Shown: positions 33,857 through 46,160, numbered from the stretch's first letter. The stretch: 64,000 nt of DNA from Glandiceps talaboti (GCF_964340395.1 NC_135558.1:13777501-13841500); one strand, 5' to 3'. The notes: generated from the sequence alone by a model not told the origin. Made by a program: numbers and translations.

Positions 33857-36800
33857 GTGAGTGAGTGAGTGAGTGAGTGAGAAAAAAAGAGTGAGTTAGT
33901 CAGTCAGTCAGTCAGCCAGTTAGTTAGTTAGTGTGTGAGAGAGGGGGGAAGAGAAATAGAGACTTCTCCTCTGCTACAAAGTATTTTAGTAGGGACCTGT
34001 GATAGGGCTATTTCATTCTATTCCATTACAAGCATTTGAGAATTAAGAGATTTTTAAATCACCATCCTAACAAATGTGATTGAGCCAGTGGTCTGTAAAA
34101 GTCATCAAATATCTGCTTCGGTACTAATTTGCCCAGAGTGAAAAAAAAGCAATAAAATGAACTTTGCAGAACAGTTATAAAATACAATCAACACAGAGGG
34201 CAGTCATCAAACCCTGAAGGATTATCGGGATTTGCTATTTTGATAGAGGTCATATTTTTTCTCATTCAATGCTTTGCCCATTTGATCTGAACTTCTGAAC
34301 AGTTCACATGCCAATGATGTGGTTTTTGTTTCAGATATCGTCAATTTTTCACTTTTATCTTACTTGAAGCTGGGATTTAACAAATTGTCTACCCGATACG
34401 CTATACTTTGAGCTGAACATTTTTGAGATAGTTGGTGATATTTTCTTGTGGGTCCTAAAAATGTGTTGTCAAACGAAATACAAACATATCTACTGTAATT
34501 GTGGGAGTCTGCGAAAGTGTTGTCAGCCCCGTGTAGCATATGATATGAATTCTCTCGCCCACAGCTTCGTCATCAGTTGCCATGACAACATGCAAACAAT
34601 AATAATTTCACATATGACGAAAGTAAATTCTAAATAGCTTGATCAACCATAGACCCGAAATATACAGTAAATTGAATCATAATCTACGTTAGTCCTTGCA
34701 TACGGAGTAAGTCGTCCGTCCCTTCTCTCTGTTTTTGGTGTTGAGCGAAACGCGTGCACCGCCAGCAAGCAGGACTAAATCTACGTGTACTCATACTATA
34801 GGCCATCACTCTCACCCCTTCCGTCTGAAAATCACAACAGAGTGTAATAGAAAACCCTGAATTAACTTACAAGTTGGTCATAGTTGTCTAGGAAGTCTAT
34901 ATTGCCTGGACAAGGTCGAAGCTGACACAGTTTCAACTCTGTCGAGAGTTTACAATTTGAGCCCTTTTTGATAGTACGAGATGAGATACCAACACCACAC
35001 GTCGCAGTACAATCAGTCCACGTTGTGTCTGGTACCTTGCAGTCATAAAAAATCTTAGATTCTGAAAGAAATTAGAAATTTCATTGGTATTTGAAAATTG
35101 TTGAAAAAAATAACGGTGATGAATATTGCTATCCACGTATTTAAATAACGAAGGGGCAGGTGGAGAACATTAAAAACAAAAGTATCTATAATAATGGACT
35201 TAGAGGGCAGCCTTATGTCGGAAATTTGACACTTCAGATGCATATTATTGTTAGACATAAAAATTCCAATTTTGGTGATGTATAAGTTAATAACGTTTGT
35301 TGTTAGTGAACCAAATAATGGCAACTTGTAGTTGAATTTTCACAGCTTGTTATTTGAAGATTTTGCAAAGTTGTATACCGTCTGTTTCAGGTCTTAAACA
35401 CATCCACTCTTTACAACATTGTCCGGGCATTTGTACCAACTCCAGATAAGCACATTTCAAAGATGTCGGCTTGACGGCTTCGTGCGGACAAGTTGACGTA
35501 CATGCGTACGCGTCATTCATACACGTGCACTCTTCACGACATGAACGCTGGAAAGTGTCACCATTTTTTAAATGAACACCATTGACATGGCAATCAGCTA
35601 CAACAACCTGGAATGTGTCAAATGAATAGAAATTAAATGAAAATTGAAGATGTGGACAAAATTATTTGAAAATGCAATGTGTGTACAAAGAATATTTGTC
35701 ATTGAGTACAAGGGGAGGGAGAGGATATTAATGGAAATTTAAAAGTTGATTTGTGCCGTTTTTTCGATGCTCAGTGTCGGACTCAAATAAGTTGCTCAGT
35801 GTCGGACACAAATTAGATGCTCAGTGTTGGACTCAAATTAGATGCTCAGTGTCGGATACAAATTACATGCTCAGTGTCGGACACAAATTAGATGCTCAGT
35901 GTCAGACTCAAATAAGTTGCTCAGTGTCGGACACAAAATATATGCTCAGTGTCAGACTCAAATAAGTTGCTCAGTGTCGGACATAAATTAGATGCTCAGT
36001 GTCAGACACGAATTAGATGCACAGTGTCAGACTCAAATAAGTTGCTCAGTGTCAGAGACAAATTAGATGCTCAGTGTCGGACACAAATTACACACGCAAA
36101 TTCCCCAGGGTGTTTCACATAATGTTACCACTCTTGTATGCCACTAAACTTTCTCTCTTTATGTAAGCCAAAAATAAGCAGTCTATCCTGTATTTTGTAG
36201 ACAACGTGGTGAATATTAAAAGAGTATTTGCTGTTGTCTGACAAAATGGTTGTCGCCTGACCTCTGGACGGTCGCATGACTTCTTGTCAGTACGTGACGT
36301 CAGGGAGGGCGGTATGTCGGCAGACACTTGCCTGTGTAACATCGAAAGTACACTGAGTACATCTAACATTGGAGTGGTGTAACTTTCGAAGTACTTCACC
36401 TACAGCAGTACATCGATGTACAATATTACTGTTACGTTAGCGTAACTCAACCCAGGTGTTACATCGGAGTATGTACACTCGCGTAACACTGACAAGTCTG
36501 CATACGATGTACCTGCAGAAGAGACATGCAGCTGAACGTCAGTGGAGATCTACACCGCAGTACCGCTAGATGAGAAATCAGTGTTACCTTAGCGTAACTC
36601 TCCCTTAGTGTTACATTGGAGTATGTACACTAACATTACATCGTTGAGGTCAAGCGATGTACCTGCAGAAGAGGCATTCAGCAGACCATCAGTGTAGTTC
36701 TTCACCGTTGTATCACCAGCAGAGAAACCATTGTTACACTAGCATAGCTCACCTCCAGCAGTACGTCGAGGGGGGAATTTGCGTGTGTTGTTATTAAAAT

Positions 36801-38052
36801 TTGAAATTATTGAACTGAAATGATTTCTTCTCACTTTTGTATTTGCAAATTTGCTTCATGGATCATAACTGAAAATAGGAATTTAATTGATTTTAAGCCC
36901 TTTTTGATGCTTTTTGAAAATATTATTGTTTGCACAGTCAAATGTCAAGATCTGAAAATATGCTAATGATATGCAAATCAATACGTAAATGAAGTCACCC
37001 CTTCATTTTTTTTAAATTATGGCGAACCCTGGGTATATTTACTGGTACATTGTCTAATATATGTAAAATACCGTCATTTGGAGTCAAATGTATGATCAGT
37101 TTTTAAAATATATATTTCACATTTCAGTCACGTGTTTTACGAGTGTTTATTTATTTAATTGTTTTCTTTTCTGGTAACGATAATTTGCTGTCTTGAATTG
37201 TAAAGCCTTCAGATAGTCAGCGTTAGATATTAAAGTAATCGGGAAACTGGGATCATTGTACATTAATTAATTTGTTACCTCATTTTTAAAATTAAAACTA
37301 TCAACTTAATATATATTTAAATTCAGGAATCAGACAAATTTAATTAATCAATATGTAAATACGATTTAATTAAATACTGAATTCTAATTAAAGTGTCAAT
37401 AAACATGACAAAGCTTCGTTCTTGATTTGTTAAATAGATTATACATTGAGCAATAGCGTGTAGCAAATAATTGTTTATGATAATGTACAATGAGTTTGAG
37501 GACAGCTGTCGGACTATTTCAGTGGCAATTTAAAAAAAATCAAAACTGCATAGTCTAACTAGAGGCACCGTATTATATTGATAAATACATAAAAACTCGG
37601 TCAGTATCGTATTTATCTCGATTTAAAGCGGGTGTTATTATAAGCCACCCTGATTTTTGTGATTGAAATGTTGCTACAATGACGTCACCGATGATTTCTG
37701 GTATGCCCAAAAATTACGTCATCGAGTCGTTCATTTAGGCTACAACAGATCTCATGCATGTTTCAGTAAGTAAAATAACATAAGAAATTGTCCATACGGA
37801 AAAAAAATAACACAAGAAAAAAAAGGGTCTGGACTGGTCCCATTTACATGTACATTTCAACAGCTACATGCCACATCGAAGTCAAAAGTTAATGAGTTTG
37901 TCGGTAAATATAACTCGTACATCTCAGTTCACTTAAATCGACATGTGATATTTGCTATGGAACTGATACCAGCAATGAAATTGACAACTTACCTTTCGTA
38001 GAAAACTACATATTCCGGCCAGCAGAAATACATTGATGAAATCGAGTCGCAT
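32256..38052 (-). CDS. CCN-family secreted protein without IGFBP domain (4 exons, complete)
   Basis: A secreted matricellular protein of the CCN family (CTGF, CYR61, NOV). Exons on the minus strand are 38052-37993, 35607-35379, 35061-34871 and 32477-32256, giving 233 residues. Residues 1-20 are a hydrophobic leader. Residues 21-96 are a VWC domain with the usual ten Cys, including the QCCKEW motif. Residues 97-160 are a TSP1 domain (WTDCTATCGVGISSR, six Cys). Residues 161-233 are a CT cystine knot with ten Cys (CGLCKGKCC). Canonical CCN proteins are about 340-380 residues and begin with an IGFBP module of about 70 residues. No such exon is visible in the 2.4-kb first intron, and phases join the leader directly to VWC. 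The ATG is the first after an in-frame TGA. Which vertebrate paralogue it represents cannot be decided, so no symbol is given. Confidence 0.9.
32577..32885. repeat. Array of TGATTGGTCA (inverted CCAAT) boxes
   Basis: Eight copies of GATTGGTCA, one variant (GATTGTTCA) and one inverted copy (GACCAATCA). They are spaced 30-45 bases with TTTATACACTACATGCACTA-like linkers. The array ends about 100 bases before the last CCN exon, inside the last intron. ATTGG is the core bound by NF-Y. Confidence 0.9.
33787..33945. repeat. (GA)n, (GAGT)n, (CAGT)n, (TTAG)n microsatellite
   Basis: Compound simple repeat in the last CCN intron. Confidence 0.95.
34871..35061 (-). CDS. CCN gene exon 3: TSP1 domain
   Basis: Acceptor TTTCAG, donor GTAAGT. 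Encodes a type 1 thrombospondin repeat with TWTDCTATCGVGISSR and LKLCQLRPC. CCN proteins carry the same WSxCSxxCGxGxSTR and CxxRPC pattern. Confidence 0.94.
35379..35607 (-). CDS. CCN gene exon 2: VWC domain
   Basis: Acceptor TTCCAG, donor GTATAC, phase 0 in and phase 1 out. Encodes VVVADCHVNGVHLKNGDTFQ, then RSCREECTCMNDAYACTSTC and a QCCKEWMC end. The ten-Cys spacing is that of the CCN VWC module. Confidence 0.92.
35768..36089. repeat. 25-bp tandem array, about 13 copies
   Basis: The unit is close to TGCTCAGTGTCGGACACAAA plus TTAGA. It lies in the first CCN intron and abuts the inverted-repeat element that starts at 36090. Confidence 0.95.
36090..36788. mobile_element. 0.7-kb inverted-repeat element with triplicated interior
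   Basis: ACACACGCAAATTCCCC at the left and its exact complement at 36772-36788. Inside, a unit of about 150 bases beginning GTTACSYTAGCGTAACTC repeats at about 36432, 36583 and 36733, with GTGTTACATYGGAGTATGTA and ATGTACCTGCAGAAGA blocks. No coding capacity. Confidence 0.75.
37993..38052 (-). CDS. CCN gene exon 1: start codon and signal peptide
   Basis: ATG at 38052-38050, donor GTAAGT. Encodes MRLDFINVFLLAGICSFLRK, a typical hydrophobic leader. It ends in phase 0, matching the next exon. An upstream in-frame TGA rules out a longer N-terminus from this exon. Confidence 0.75.
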
Positions 38053-40236
38053 TTCGTAAGAGTTGTTAATTTCCAGTGATGATCTTCGTCCGTGATGTTT
38101 GTCCGATGTATTGTCTAATTTGCAATAATCAATTAGTCACGATTTAATGAAAGGGTCTGTGTTGATATAAACTAACATCGTGTACCAACTTGCTTTTAGT
38201 CTCCCAACTTTGCCACTTTGTAAAGTTTGTACTCGATTACAGCTTGAATCTAGTTGTACTGCGTTGTTGAACTCTGGGGTCACTGTTGGATAAATGAACA
38301 GACGAAAATAGCACTCTATTGATCTTTAAATGCAGTATGAATAGAAAAGGATCAATACATGAAAATACCTTCAAAAGTCAAATGTTTGAGTTCGTGATAT
38401 ACACGAACAATTACACACGTACTCTGCGCCGAGAATTGTCACAATATAGTACCTTGTTTGTTGCAGTTCTTTAACGTGTCGTGCTGTCTTCTCAACAAAA
38501 CTTAACCTGTCAAACAGTCGAGTACGCAGCAATGGGTCTAGCTAGCTAGCTAGCTACACTCAGGTCCGAAATCTTGAAATGGGTGTGGGCGAAGACACAC
38601 ACCAATGTGTGAACAACTTCAAACAGTCAACATCAAATTACATGAGGGTCTATTATCACCTATAGTGCAGTGCTGAAAAATGCCTCAATGCATCGCCATA
38701 CATCGACTCTGAAAGTGCACAGGCCTCACATCAATGGTCGCTTTGTTCGCCGTGAAACTGAATCTAAATTTGCCTTGCTTCTAACCGTCTATTCATTTTC
38801 AGCTCCCCTTAAATCAAAGCAACGTTTCAGTCGTTGACCCGAATTTAATTTCTTTGTTTTGTTTATTCACCTTGACTTGCGGGTAAACATTTTAAAATCT
38901 ACGTTATGTTTGCTTTGTTGATGGAAAATTAACACTTTCGTTGAGGACCGACTTCAAGCGTCGCGCCGATAGAATTTAAATGACCGTAGCTTATTTCAGT
39001 TTGTGTACAATACCGAACAGAAATGCGACACTAGGGGGATCATTTATCACGGTGTTCTGAATCGCGGCTGATCCGTTTATGACCCCCGTTTTCTCTTAAA
39101 AGTAGCTACTTCAGTATTTCTTTTAAGAAAAGTCAGTATACCAACACAAACACTTCACATCCAGTGTTTAAAGTTGGAACAATGCTTAGGTCGCGTCACA
39201 TAGCACGATCTTGAAAGTAGACCATACATACCTTATATGCCGTACGTTAAGTTGCCACCACGTCTGAACTTCAAAACCACTCCTAAGTTGTCATCAACAT
39301 ACTTCGTGTTAAACTCACCGAGACCGTGTAACACTGTACCACCAAATCCCGTTAGTAACACACTGACACCACTCTCTCTCGAGCTCTCTCTAGAAAGACC
39401 TCAACGAACGTCACTTTCAAATAAAGTCTATCTCGGAAAGCAATTTCCTTCGCGTGTTGTGTTTGACGGCGTCATCGACCAGACTCGCGAGTGTACAGTA
39501 AACAATAGTGGGTTTTCATACCAGTATGTCCCTACTGAATGGTCATCCGGGCCGTCGATGATTTTATCCTTTTGTCTTTTCTGCGTGAATAGCGGAAATT
39601 GTATTCCGCTCACACATAGGTTCTGTATCGCATAACCATTAGGGTAATGACAAAGTGAGCGAACAAAAGACGGCCTTGTAGACAGTCGGCGTCACGAACC
39701 CTTCATTATTCGCATCCTGATCATGCACAACGTATCAAGCCTTTACCATCCAAGTATGGCGTTTCATTCGTAGAAAATAAACTTTTTTTCTTCTCTTTTT
39801 TTTTCTTCACAAAAGATGTACAGCATGTATTGTGCACATTCCATGTAATACATCAAACTTCAAGCATCGATCCCATTGATGGCAACGATAAGAACGTTTT
39901 GGGGAAAACTGAATGAAATGCATCCGCCTTGCAATAGGATGTATTTCAGACCCCACTGTATATGTTTCTATTAAAGCGATTTAAATAATATCCACGAAAT
40001 AAAAGTTTTCTAAGGAGAGTTTTATGTAAAGGTTATACAACATCACTGACTCAAGACGTATTGAAGAGTTCAAGTTACAGTATGATCATATCCTTTCTTT
40101 TATCATAGATCCTCCATCAACGCGGGTCTATGTTTTTATCGAGTAGTATAGATTTTCGATCAAAGATGTATTTAAATCCCAAATTTGTTGTGGATTTTTT
40201 CGTAATAATAATAATACCCACTTTTTTACAGAAAAG

Positions 40237-40237
<1 letters not shown>

Positions 40238-40333
<96 letters not shown>

Positions 40334-40356
40334 AGGGGGGAGTGAGGGAGATGGAA

Positions 40357-40412
<56 letters not shown>
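40238..40412. repeat. (GA)n then (GACA)n microsatellite
   Basis: GA run at 40238-40326, a G-rich bridge, then GACA at 40358-40412. Open frames are artefacts. Confidence 0.97.
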
Positions 40413-40413
<1 letters not shown>

Positions 40414-42882
40414 TGTTTACGTTCATTAAACATGAAAAAATTAAAACTTAAAATAACATGATGACATATTTGTAAGACTGTAAATATCGCTACTTTCTCA
40501 ACTTAATCTTAAAGAAGCAAGATAACAGGACTATAGGATTTTGAATCCCAATTTTCTCTCTCCAGTAATTATATCTTTCACACAAAATGCTTGTATTAAA
40601 CGGTACCATCAAAATGATAAGGATGGCTTACATGCAATCCCGTTGACAAGTGAATGTAGTTAGAGACCACCTGTTGATGCAACCTTGAGATCTACCATGA
40701 GAAACAGCGCCCCCTATTTCAAGTTTAACATCAAGGTCTTTCTGCTCATCGTAACCAGCCTGCAAGACAAATATAAAGCATGGACATTGCAGTAATGTTT
40801 GCAATGTATATGTTCAAACGAAGAAATCAGAGCAATTTTGTGCCAATAAATGCAATATCGCTACTTCTAACCCTTGTGTTTTTATGTCGTAATTCTTTCT
40901 CGAGGTCGCATATTTATTGAACATATTTACCAAAACGTCATACCTCGAAGTGTTTTTCTTTATGATGACGAATTTCAAACGTTTCAAATGTGTCATCTGA
41001 TCACTTTAGTTCAGTCTTCTCTATGTGGGCTTTTATCTCGACTCAGCACCCTGTCATCAATAATTTGCACCCCCCGCTTTGATAGTTTGCATCCTGCTCC
41101 CATTCATTGGTCATTCACCCTCTATTTTATTTTCACTACCTCCATTGACTTCTCTTCCTTCATCTAGCTCTTACACAGCTGTATTGATATTTACCTCGAT
41201 AGCTACTCTGTGTACCCCGCAGTAACCAATACTCATACTATAGCAGTTTATACGCATTTTCAAAGGTTGATATATTATTGGTTCCCCGGCCCTGACTTTG
41301 AACAAGGAGGTTCCCTGTCGTACATCACTAGTGAAGTTATTCTGTGTACCCCACAATAAATACTCGCACTGTAGTAGTTTATAATGCATCTTGCTGTTTC
41401 ATTATTGTTTCCCTTGACTTTGACCATGGAGGTATTTGGGGACTTTGACCAAGAAGGCTACCTGCCATGATTACTTTGTCATCACATTGTCACACCTTCC
41501 TATAATTTTATAATCTCTAAAGAACCCTGCTAGTTTTTGCGAAAGTTTCAACTTTAAACCTAAACCATTAAATAGGTTATGGGAACTATTTACTGGATAC
41601 ATTTTACAAATATGTATAGAATTTACGATATTCGAGGGAAAGCTTACAGCTGTTCAAAGTATCAATACCTTTGGAATGTGTTAAACCTGGCACACATTTA
41701 CTCTACTGTTGCACAATGCCCGGATTTTAAATCAGCTCCACTCGTATCAATGTACACTATTTATGCAGTCATATTAACATAATATTGGATATAAACGCCT
41801 TTAAACAAATACTTTCTTCGTGAAAACTCAAACCAATTCAAATCATTTATACAGATACAAAAAAATTACATTACTCATTTGTCGGTTATACTTCCATGCC
41901 GAACCCGAGTTCAATTGTGCTGAAAATGATATCGAATGACTGTATATGCGTGCTTTCAGTTGGAATTTGAGGGCTTTACATTCGCCCAACATAAGCCGAC
42001 TTATTGAAAGTAGACAACAATAATCCTGAACAAAAATCACACAGTTCTAAGGAGACTGTCGCTAAAATCGTGGGATAAACATTGTTTGAATACTAACAAA
42101 CATAGGTAAACTTCCAATACATAGCAATGTGAATGGATGAATGATGCAGTACTTGCACTGATTGTATTTGAAAATCACAGGTGTACGCAGGGTTGTATAC
42201 AACGCCCTCCTACGGTCATATGACAAGTATACAACATTGAATTCTGTACAAAAACAGCTGAAGTAGTCAGAGTAATTTAGCCCAAAATATAGGTAAATTA
42301 TTATGCTCTGAGCTCGTAAACTACTACAAAATATCATTGTTGTATTCACTACCAAAGGGATGTTCAACCTCAGAGCTTGTTTGGGGGTCCGTAGTTCAAC
42401 ATAGTCTTTCCCAAAACTAGATTACTGTACGAGGTTAATGTTTACCCCCAAGGCATGAAATCTACTCTCCATTGGGAAAGCGTTGTGTTTGTTTGTTCAA
42501 ACAATGACATGCACCATATTCTTACATGCTTGAGTACCTTTTCTGCTCTCTCTGTCACCTCTCGGTGGAACGTTCTACTTTTAGCACAAAGAAGCTCTGT
42601 TTTTACGATGATCACATGAGCTAGGTAAGGGCAATATTGGGTTTAGACTGTATAAAAGAAACACCACTGCACTCAAGTCTGGTTTTTATGTAAGTAGAAC
42701 GTGCAGTGGTGACAAATTTGAGTGAAAAAATCAAAGTTCTTCAATTCTCTCCAAACTTCGCCTCATGGAATCTTACTTCTGGTGCGTTTGAAATAATAAA
42801 AGAAATCTGGGGTCCACCATCTTGTTTTCAAATAAACTGACCACCTCACATTTTAAATTTGTCATAAAATGAACACAGGATT

Positions 42883-43533
42883 GTAGATGTGGCCTGGGAA
42901 CCTGGAAGGGACTATCTGCATATATGTAGATGTGGCCTGGGAACCTGGAAGGGACTGTGTGCATATATGTAGATGTGGCCTGGGAACCTGGAGGGGACTG
43001 TCTGCATATATACAGACATGGCCTGGGAACCTGGAAGGGACTGTCTGCATATATGTAGATGTGGCCTGGGAACCTGGAAGGGACTGTCTGCATAAAAGTA
43101 GATGTGGCCTGGGAACCTGGAAGGGACTGTCTGCATATATACAGACATGGCCTGGGAACCTGGAAGGGACTGTCTGCATATATGTAGATGTGGCCTGGGA
43201 ACCTGGAAGGGACTGTCTGCATATATGTAGATGTGGCCTGGGAACCTGGCAGGGACTGTCTGCATATATGTAGATGTGGCCTGGGAACCTGGAAGGGACT
43301 GTCTGCATATATGTAGATGTGGCCTGGGAACCTGGAAGGGACTGTCTGCATAAATGTAGATGTGGCCTGGGAACCTGGAAGGGACTGTCTGCATATATGT
43401 AGATATGGCCTGGGAACCTGGAAGGGACTGTCTGCATATATGTAGATATGGCCTGGGAACCTGGAAGGGACTGTCTGCATATATGTAGATATGGCCTGGG
43501 AACCTGGAAGGGACTGTCTGCATATACACAGAC
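42883..43533. repeat. 43-bp minisatellite, 15 copies
   Basis: Unit begins GTAGATGTGGCCTGGGAACC and continues TGGAAGGGACTGTCTGCATATAT. Copies are 90-100% alike. The unit lacks stops in several frames on both strands, giving open frames up to 262 codons. Because 43 is not a multiple of three, the encoded peptide cycles every 43 residues. Confidence 0.95.
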
Positions 43534-43587
43534 ATGTTAATATCTCTTGTAAATCCCACATTTCTTATACAACTATCAATACAAACA

Positions 43588-43588
<1 letters not shown>

Positions 43589-43631
<43 letters not shown>

Positions 43632-43673
43632 CACAACACAACACAACACAACACAACACACACACACACACAC
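43589..43673. repeat. (CA)n / (ACACA)n microsatellite
   Basis: CA run, a block of AACAC pentamers, then CA again. Confidence 0.95.
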
Positions 43674-43792
43674 GACATCAAATAATAAAACCTGTTTATT
43701 TCATGTGTATTTTCGATAAATGAAAAGACAGATTTAAGATCATATTCTTAGAAACTTGCACTATTACAAGCAAAACTAAGCAAAACAATTAT

Positions 43793-44181
43793 TAGTCTAG
43801 GTGCTGGCAGGGACCATATCACGTACTACAATCCCAGTCTAGTCAATCCCCTTGCTCAAGGTGTTAAATGTGGTTCAACCTCCCATGGTGAGTGACGCGC
43901 AGACAGCGCATGTCAGTAGTAATCCATCACAAATTGACAGGCTGTCATCATCGCTCATTAATATTCATTTGTACAGCTGATTCAGTTTCAACTGTAGTAT
44001 GCAAATATCCAACCAGGACTCCACCTCCAGTCTATTTAAACTAAAATCATATGGGGGTGCCACGACGTCATCATGTTTTTATGAACGCCATAGGGGGAGC
44101 ACAGATATCTGTGCTCAAGCAAGGAGATTGACTAGACTGGGATTGTAGTATGTAATATGGTCCCTGTCAGCACCTAGACTA
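43793..44181. mobile_element. Mutator-like MITE, TAGTCTAGGTGCTGG ends
   Basis: About 70-bp terminal inverted repeats starting TAGTCTAGGTGCTGGCAGGG. Flanks AACAATTAT and AGCAATTAT make a 9-bp target duplication with one mismatch. Length 389 bp, close to the 391 bp of the 6791 element. A perfect 20-bp palindrome GAGCACAGATATCTGTGCTC lies inside at 44097-44116. Confidence 0.8.
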
Positions 44182-45199
44182 AGCAATTATAAACTCAGAG
44201 ATAAAAATCATAATTACATCAAGTAGCTAGCTTAATTGAACTTCTCATTGTTTGTTTACAGACTGGTTTGAGTTAGAATGTTGTGTGAAAGTTAACCAAT
44301 AGCAGATCGTCAAGAGGAGTGAACTATAGGCACATTCCGACCATTGGGGGCGCTGTTCATTATGTGCTTGTGCGTAGAGCACCAAATGCCTGGCGTGTGA
44401 TCTTCAGTCAGTTTAATGAGAAATGACCAGTCAATTGCATACTTGTAAGCTTTAGAGCAATCATATAGTTCTCTTACCATTTGTGAATATATCATTATGG
44501 TAATTCCATATAATTGTGCATTGACTCCTGTTTTGCCTGTAATTTGGTATGGTTATATACTTTTTTTGTATATGACAGTCGATTTGTGGTTAGATATCTC
44601 TGTTTATCACGTTAAATATCTCATTCTCTTCCCTGTCCTTATTACCCTGGTAATTAAGTCTTCAGTTTTCTAAGATAGACACAAACTAAAACTATTGTTG
44701 TAAAATGTCAGTGATAAGCTATTGAAAGGACGTTGGTTTAATTATAGTCTCAGTAGGGAGGCGTCTCTGAAAACCAGTTTATTTTAATAGAGTTCTATGA
44801 ACTTGAAGTGCTGTTTTGTGACTTCCAATGTTTACACTATCTTGATCACAGGGTGATTAAATTCACACAGTAGAGGAACTGCTATCACATTAGCCACATC
44901 AATGGTAGCTTGATTGGTAAACCGAAGCCCTCCATTACCAGAGTTGTATGTATACTCTCTGAGATATACTTTACTGTTTAGTGGTGCTGTAACTTTATCA
45001 TGTGTGGCTGATTCAAATGAAATGCCTTCAACCCCCCCCCCTCCCCCCTCCCCCCACTGCTTCAATTCAAATACAGTACAAACATAACAATGCTTGATTT
45101 TCAAACTTGTCAGGTTGCAAAACTAAGAAACCTTATTTAGAAATGTTGCAGCTTAGAGTGGTAGATAATGCATGGTTTAAGGTTTAAAAAATTGTTTAA

Positions 45200-45554
45200 A
45201 GGGGAACACTACTCCATGAAATAAAGATATTTTTGTCAACGTTTGGTTTTGGATTATCATTTCACCATTTAACACCACATAAATTTTGGGTGATTACCAA
45301 GAAATACTAAATTGAAACTTTGCAGTGGCCCAGTTTTGCCTCATGGGAATTAGCATATATATGTATGCATTAGATGAACAATGAATATTCATGATTATCT
45401 GAAGGTAATAAGCATGCATTATTCATGAATATTCATAGTTTATCTAATATACATGCATGTCTCCCCCCCCCCCCCCCCCCCCCCCCCATTGGAATTGGAC
45501 CACTGACTCTCCACAACCCAAAGTTTACAAAAATACCTGGCGTGGCATTCCCCT
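45200..45554. mobile_element. AGGGGAA-ended MITE, possible TAA target duplication
   Basis: Begins AGGGGAACACTACTCC after TTTAA and ends CATTCCCCT before TAAAG. Interior has CCTCATGGGAATTAGCATAT and several GAATATTCAT blocks. Related sequence at 1-200, 48472-48740 and the right edge (63938 on). Contains a 25-base C run (45463-45487). Confidence 0.6.
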
Positions 45555-45819
45555 TAAAGAGGTTGAAATTTGGATAAACTAATAATTTTTAATTAGTAAT
45601 TTTCAATGTCATGTAATTATCTGAATTTCAATAAGTAGTTATGTCTCATCACCCCAGTATGATACAGTTATGTACAAAAAATTTGCCCACACGCAGTCGA
45701 TCTGTTACTAGTGTTAGTTTCCTTGCTCTGCTGTCTATATAACTTGTCCTACTAGTATGGGGGGAGTCAGATAGGGTTATGGTACAAAATAACCATTCCT
45801 TACACCATACACAAGGCAA

Positions 45820-46160
45820 AATGTCAAAAACAAATTGAATATATATTCTGGTCGTTCTATGTCACAACAATGTGTGTCTATGTTACAACAACATGTGTCT
45901 ACATCACTGGTTCTGCTGTGTTCGATATACGAGTCAAAATGTTCAAAATTGCCATTACGTTGCCCTGATTTTGCTTTGATATTACTGCCGCTGGTATAAT
46001 TATGTTATTGTCCAAAAATTGTCTTCATTCAGGTGGAAAATACTCATCACTTAAGGATTTTGTCACTACAAGTCACTAGACAAGTAGTGACAAAACCCTT
46101 ACGTCATGAGTATTTTCCTTGGATGAATCAAGAAAAACATTGGGGAATAACATTTAATTA
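45820..46160. mobile_element. Dispersed hairpin-bearing element, copy 1
   Basis: Shares GAGTCAAAA and TTGCCATTAC blocks with copies at 52279-52470 and 59300-59585. The 3' half is a hairpin: TGGAAAATACTCAT...TTTTGTCACTAC at 46031-46072 pairs with GTAGTGACAAAACC...ATGAGTATTTTCC at 46085-46120. Confidence 0.7.

Noticed and set aside
35608-37992. Search for an IGFBP exon in the first CCN intron
   Set aside because: No Cys-rich GCGCCxxC-type coding stretch was seen on minus; the interval is an array, an inverted-repeat element and AT-rich DNA.
39237-39635. 132-codon plus-strand open frame upstream of the CCN gene
   Set aside because: No recognised domain, low-complexity start, no splice or promoter support; most likely chance in a more GC-rich stretch.
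42773-43673. 262- and 253-codon frames as a secreted repeat protein
   Set aside because: Both come from the 43-bp minisatellite; listed only as a low-probability finding.
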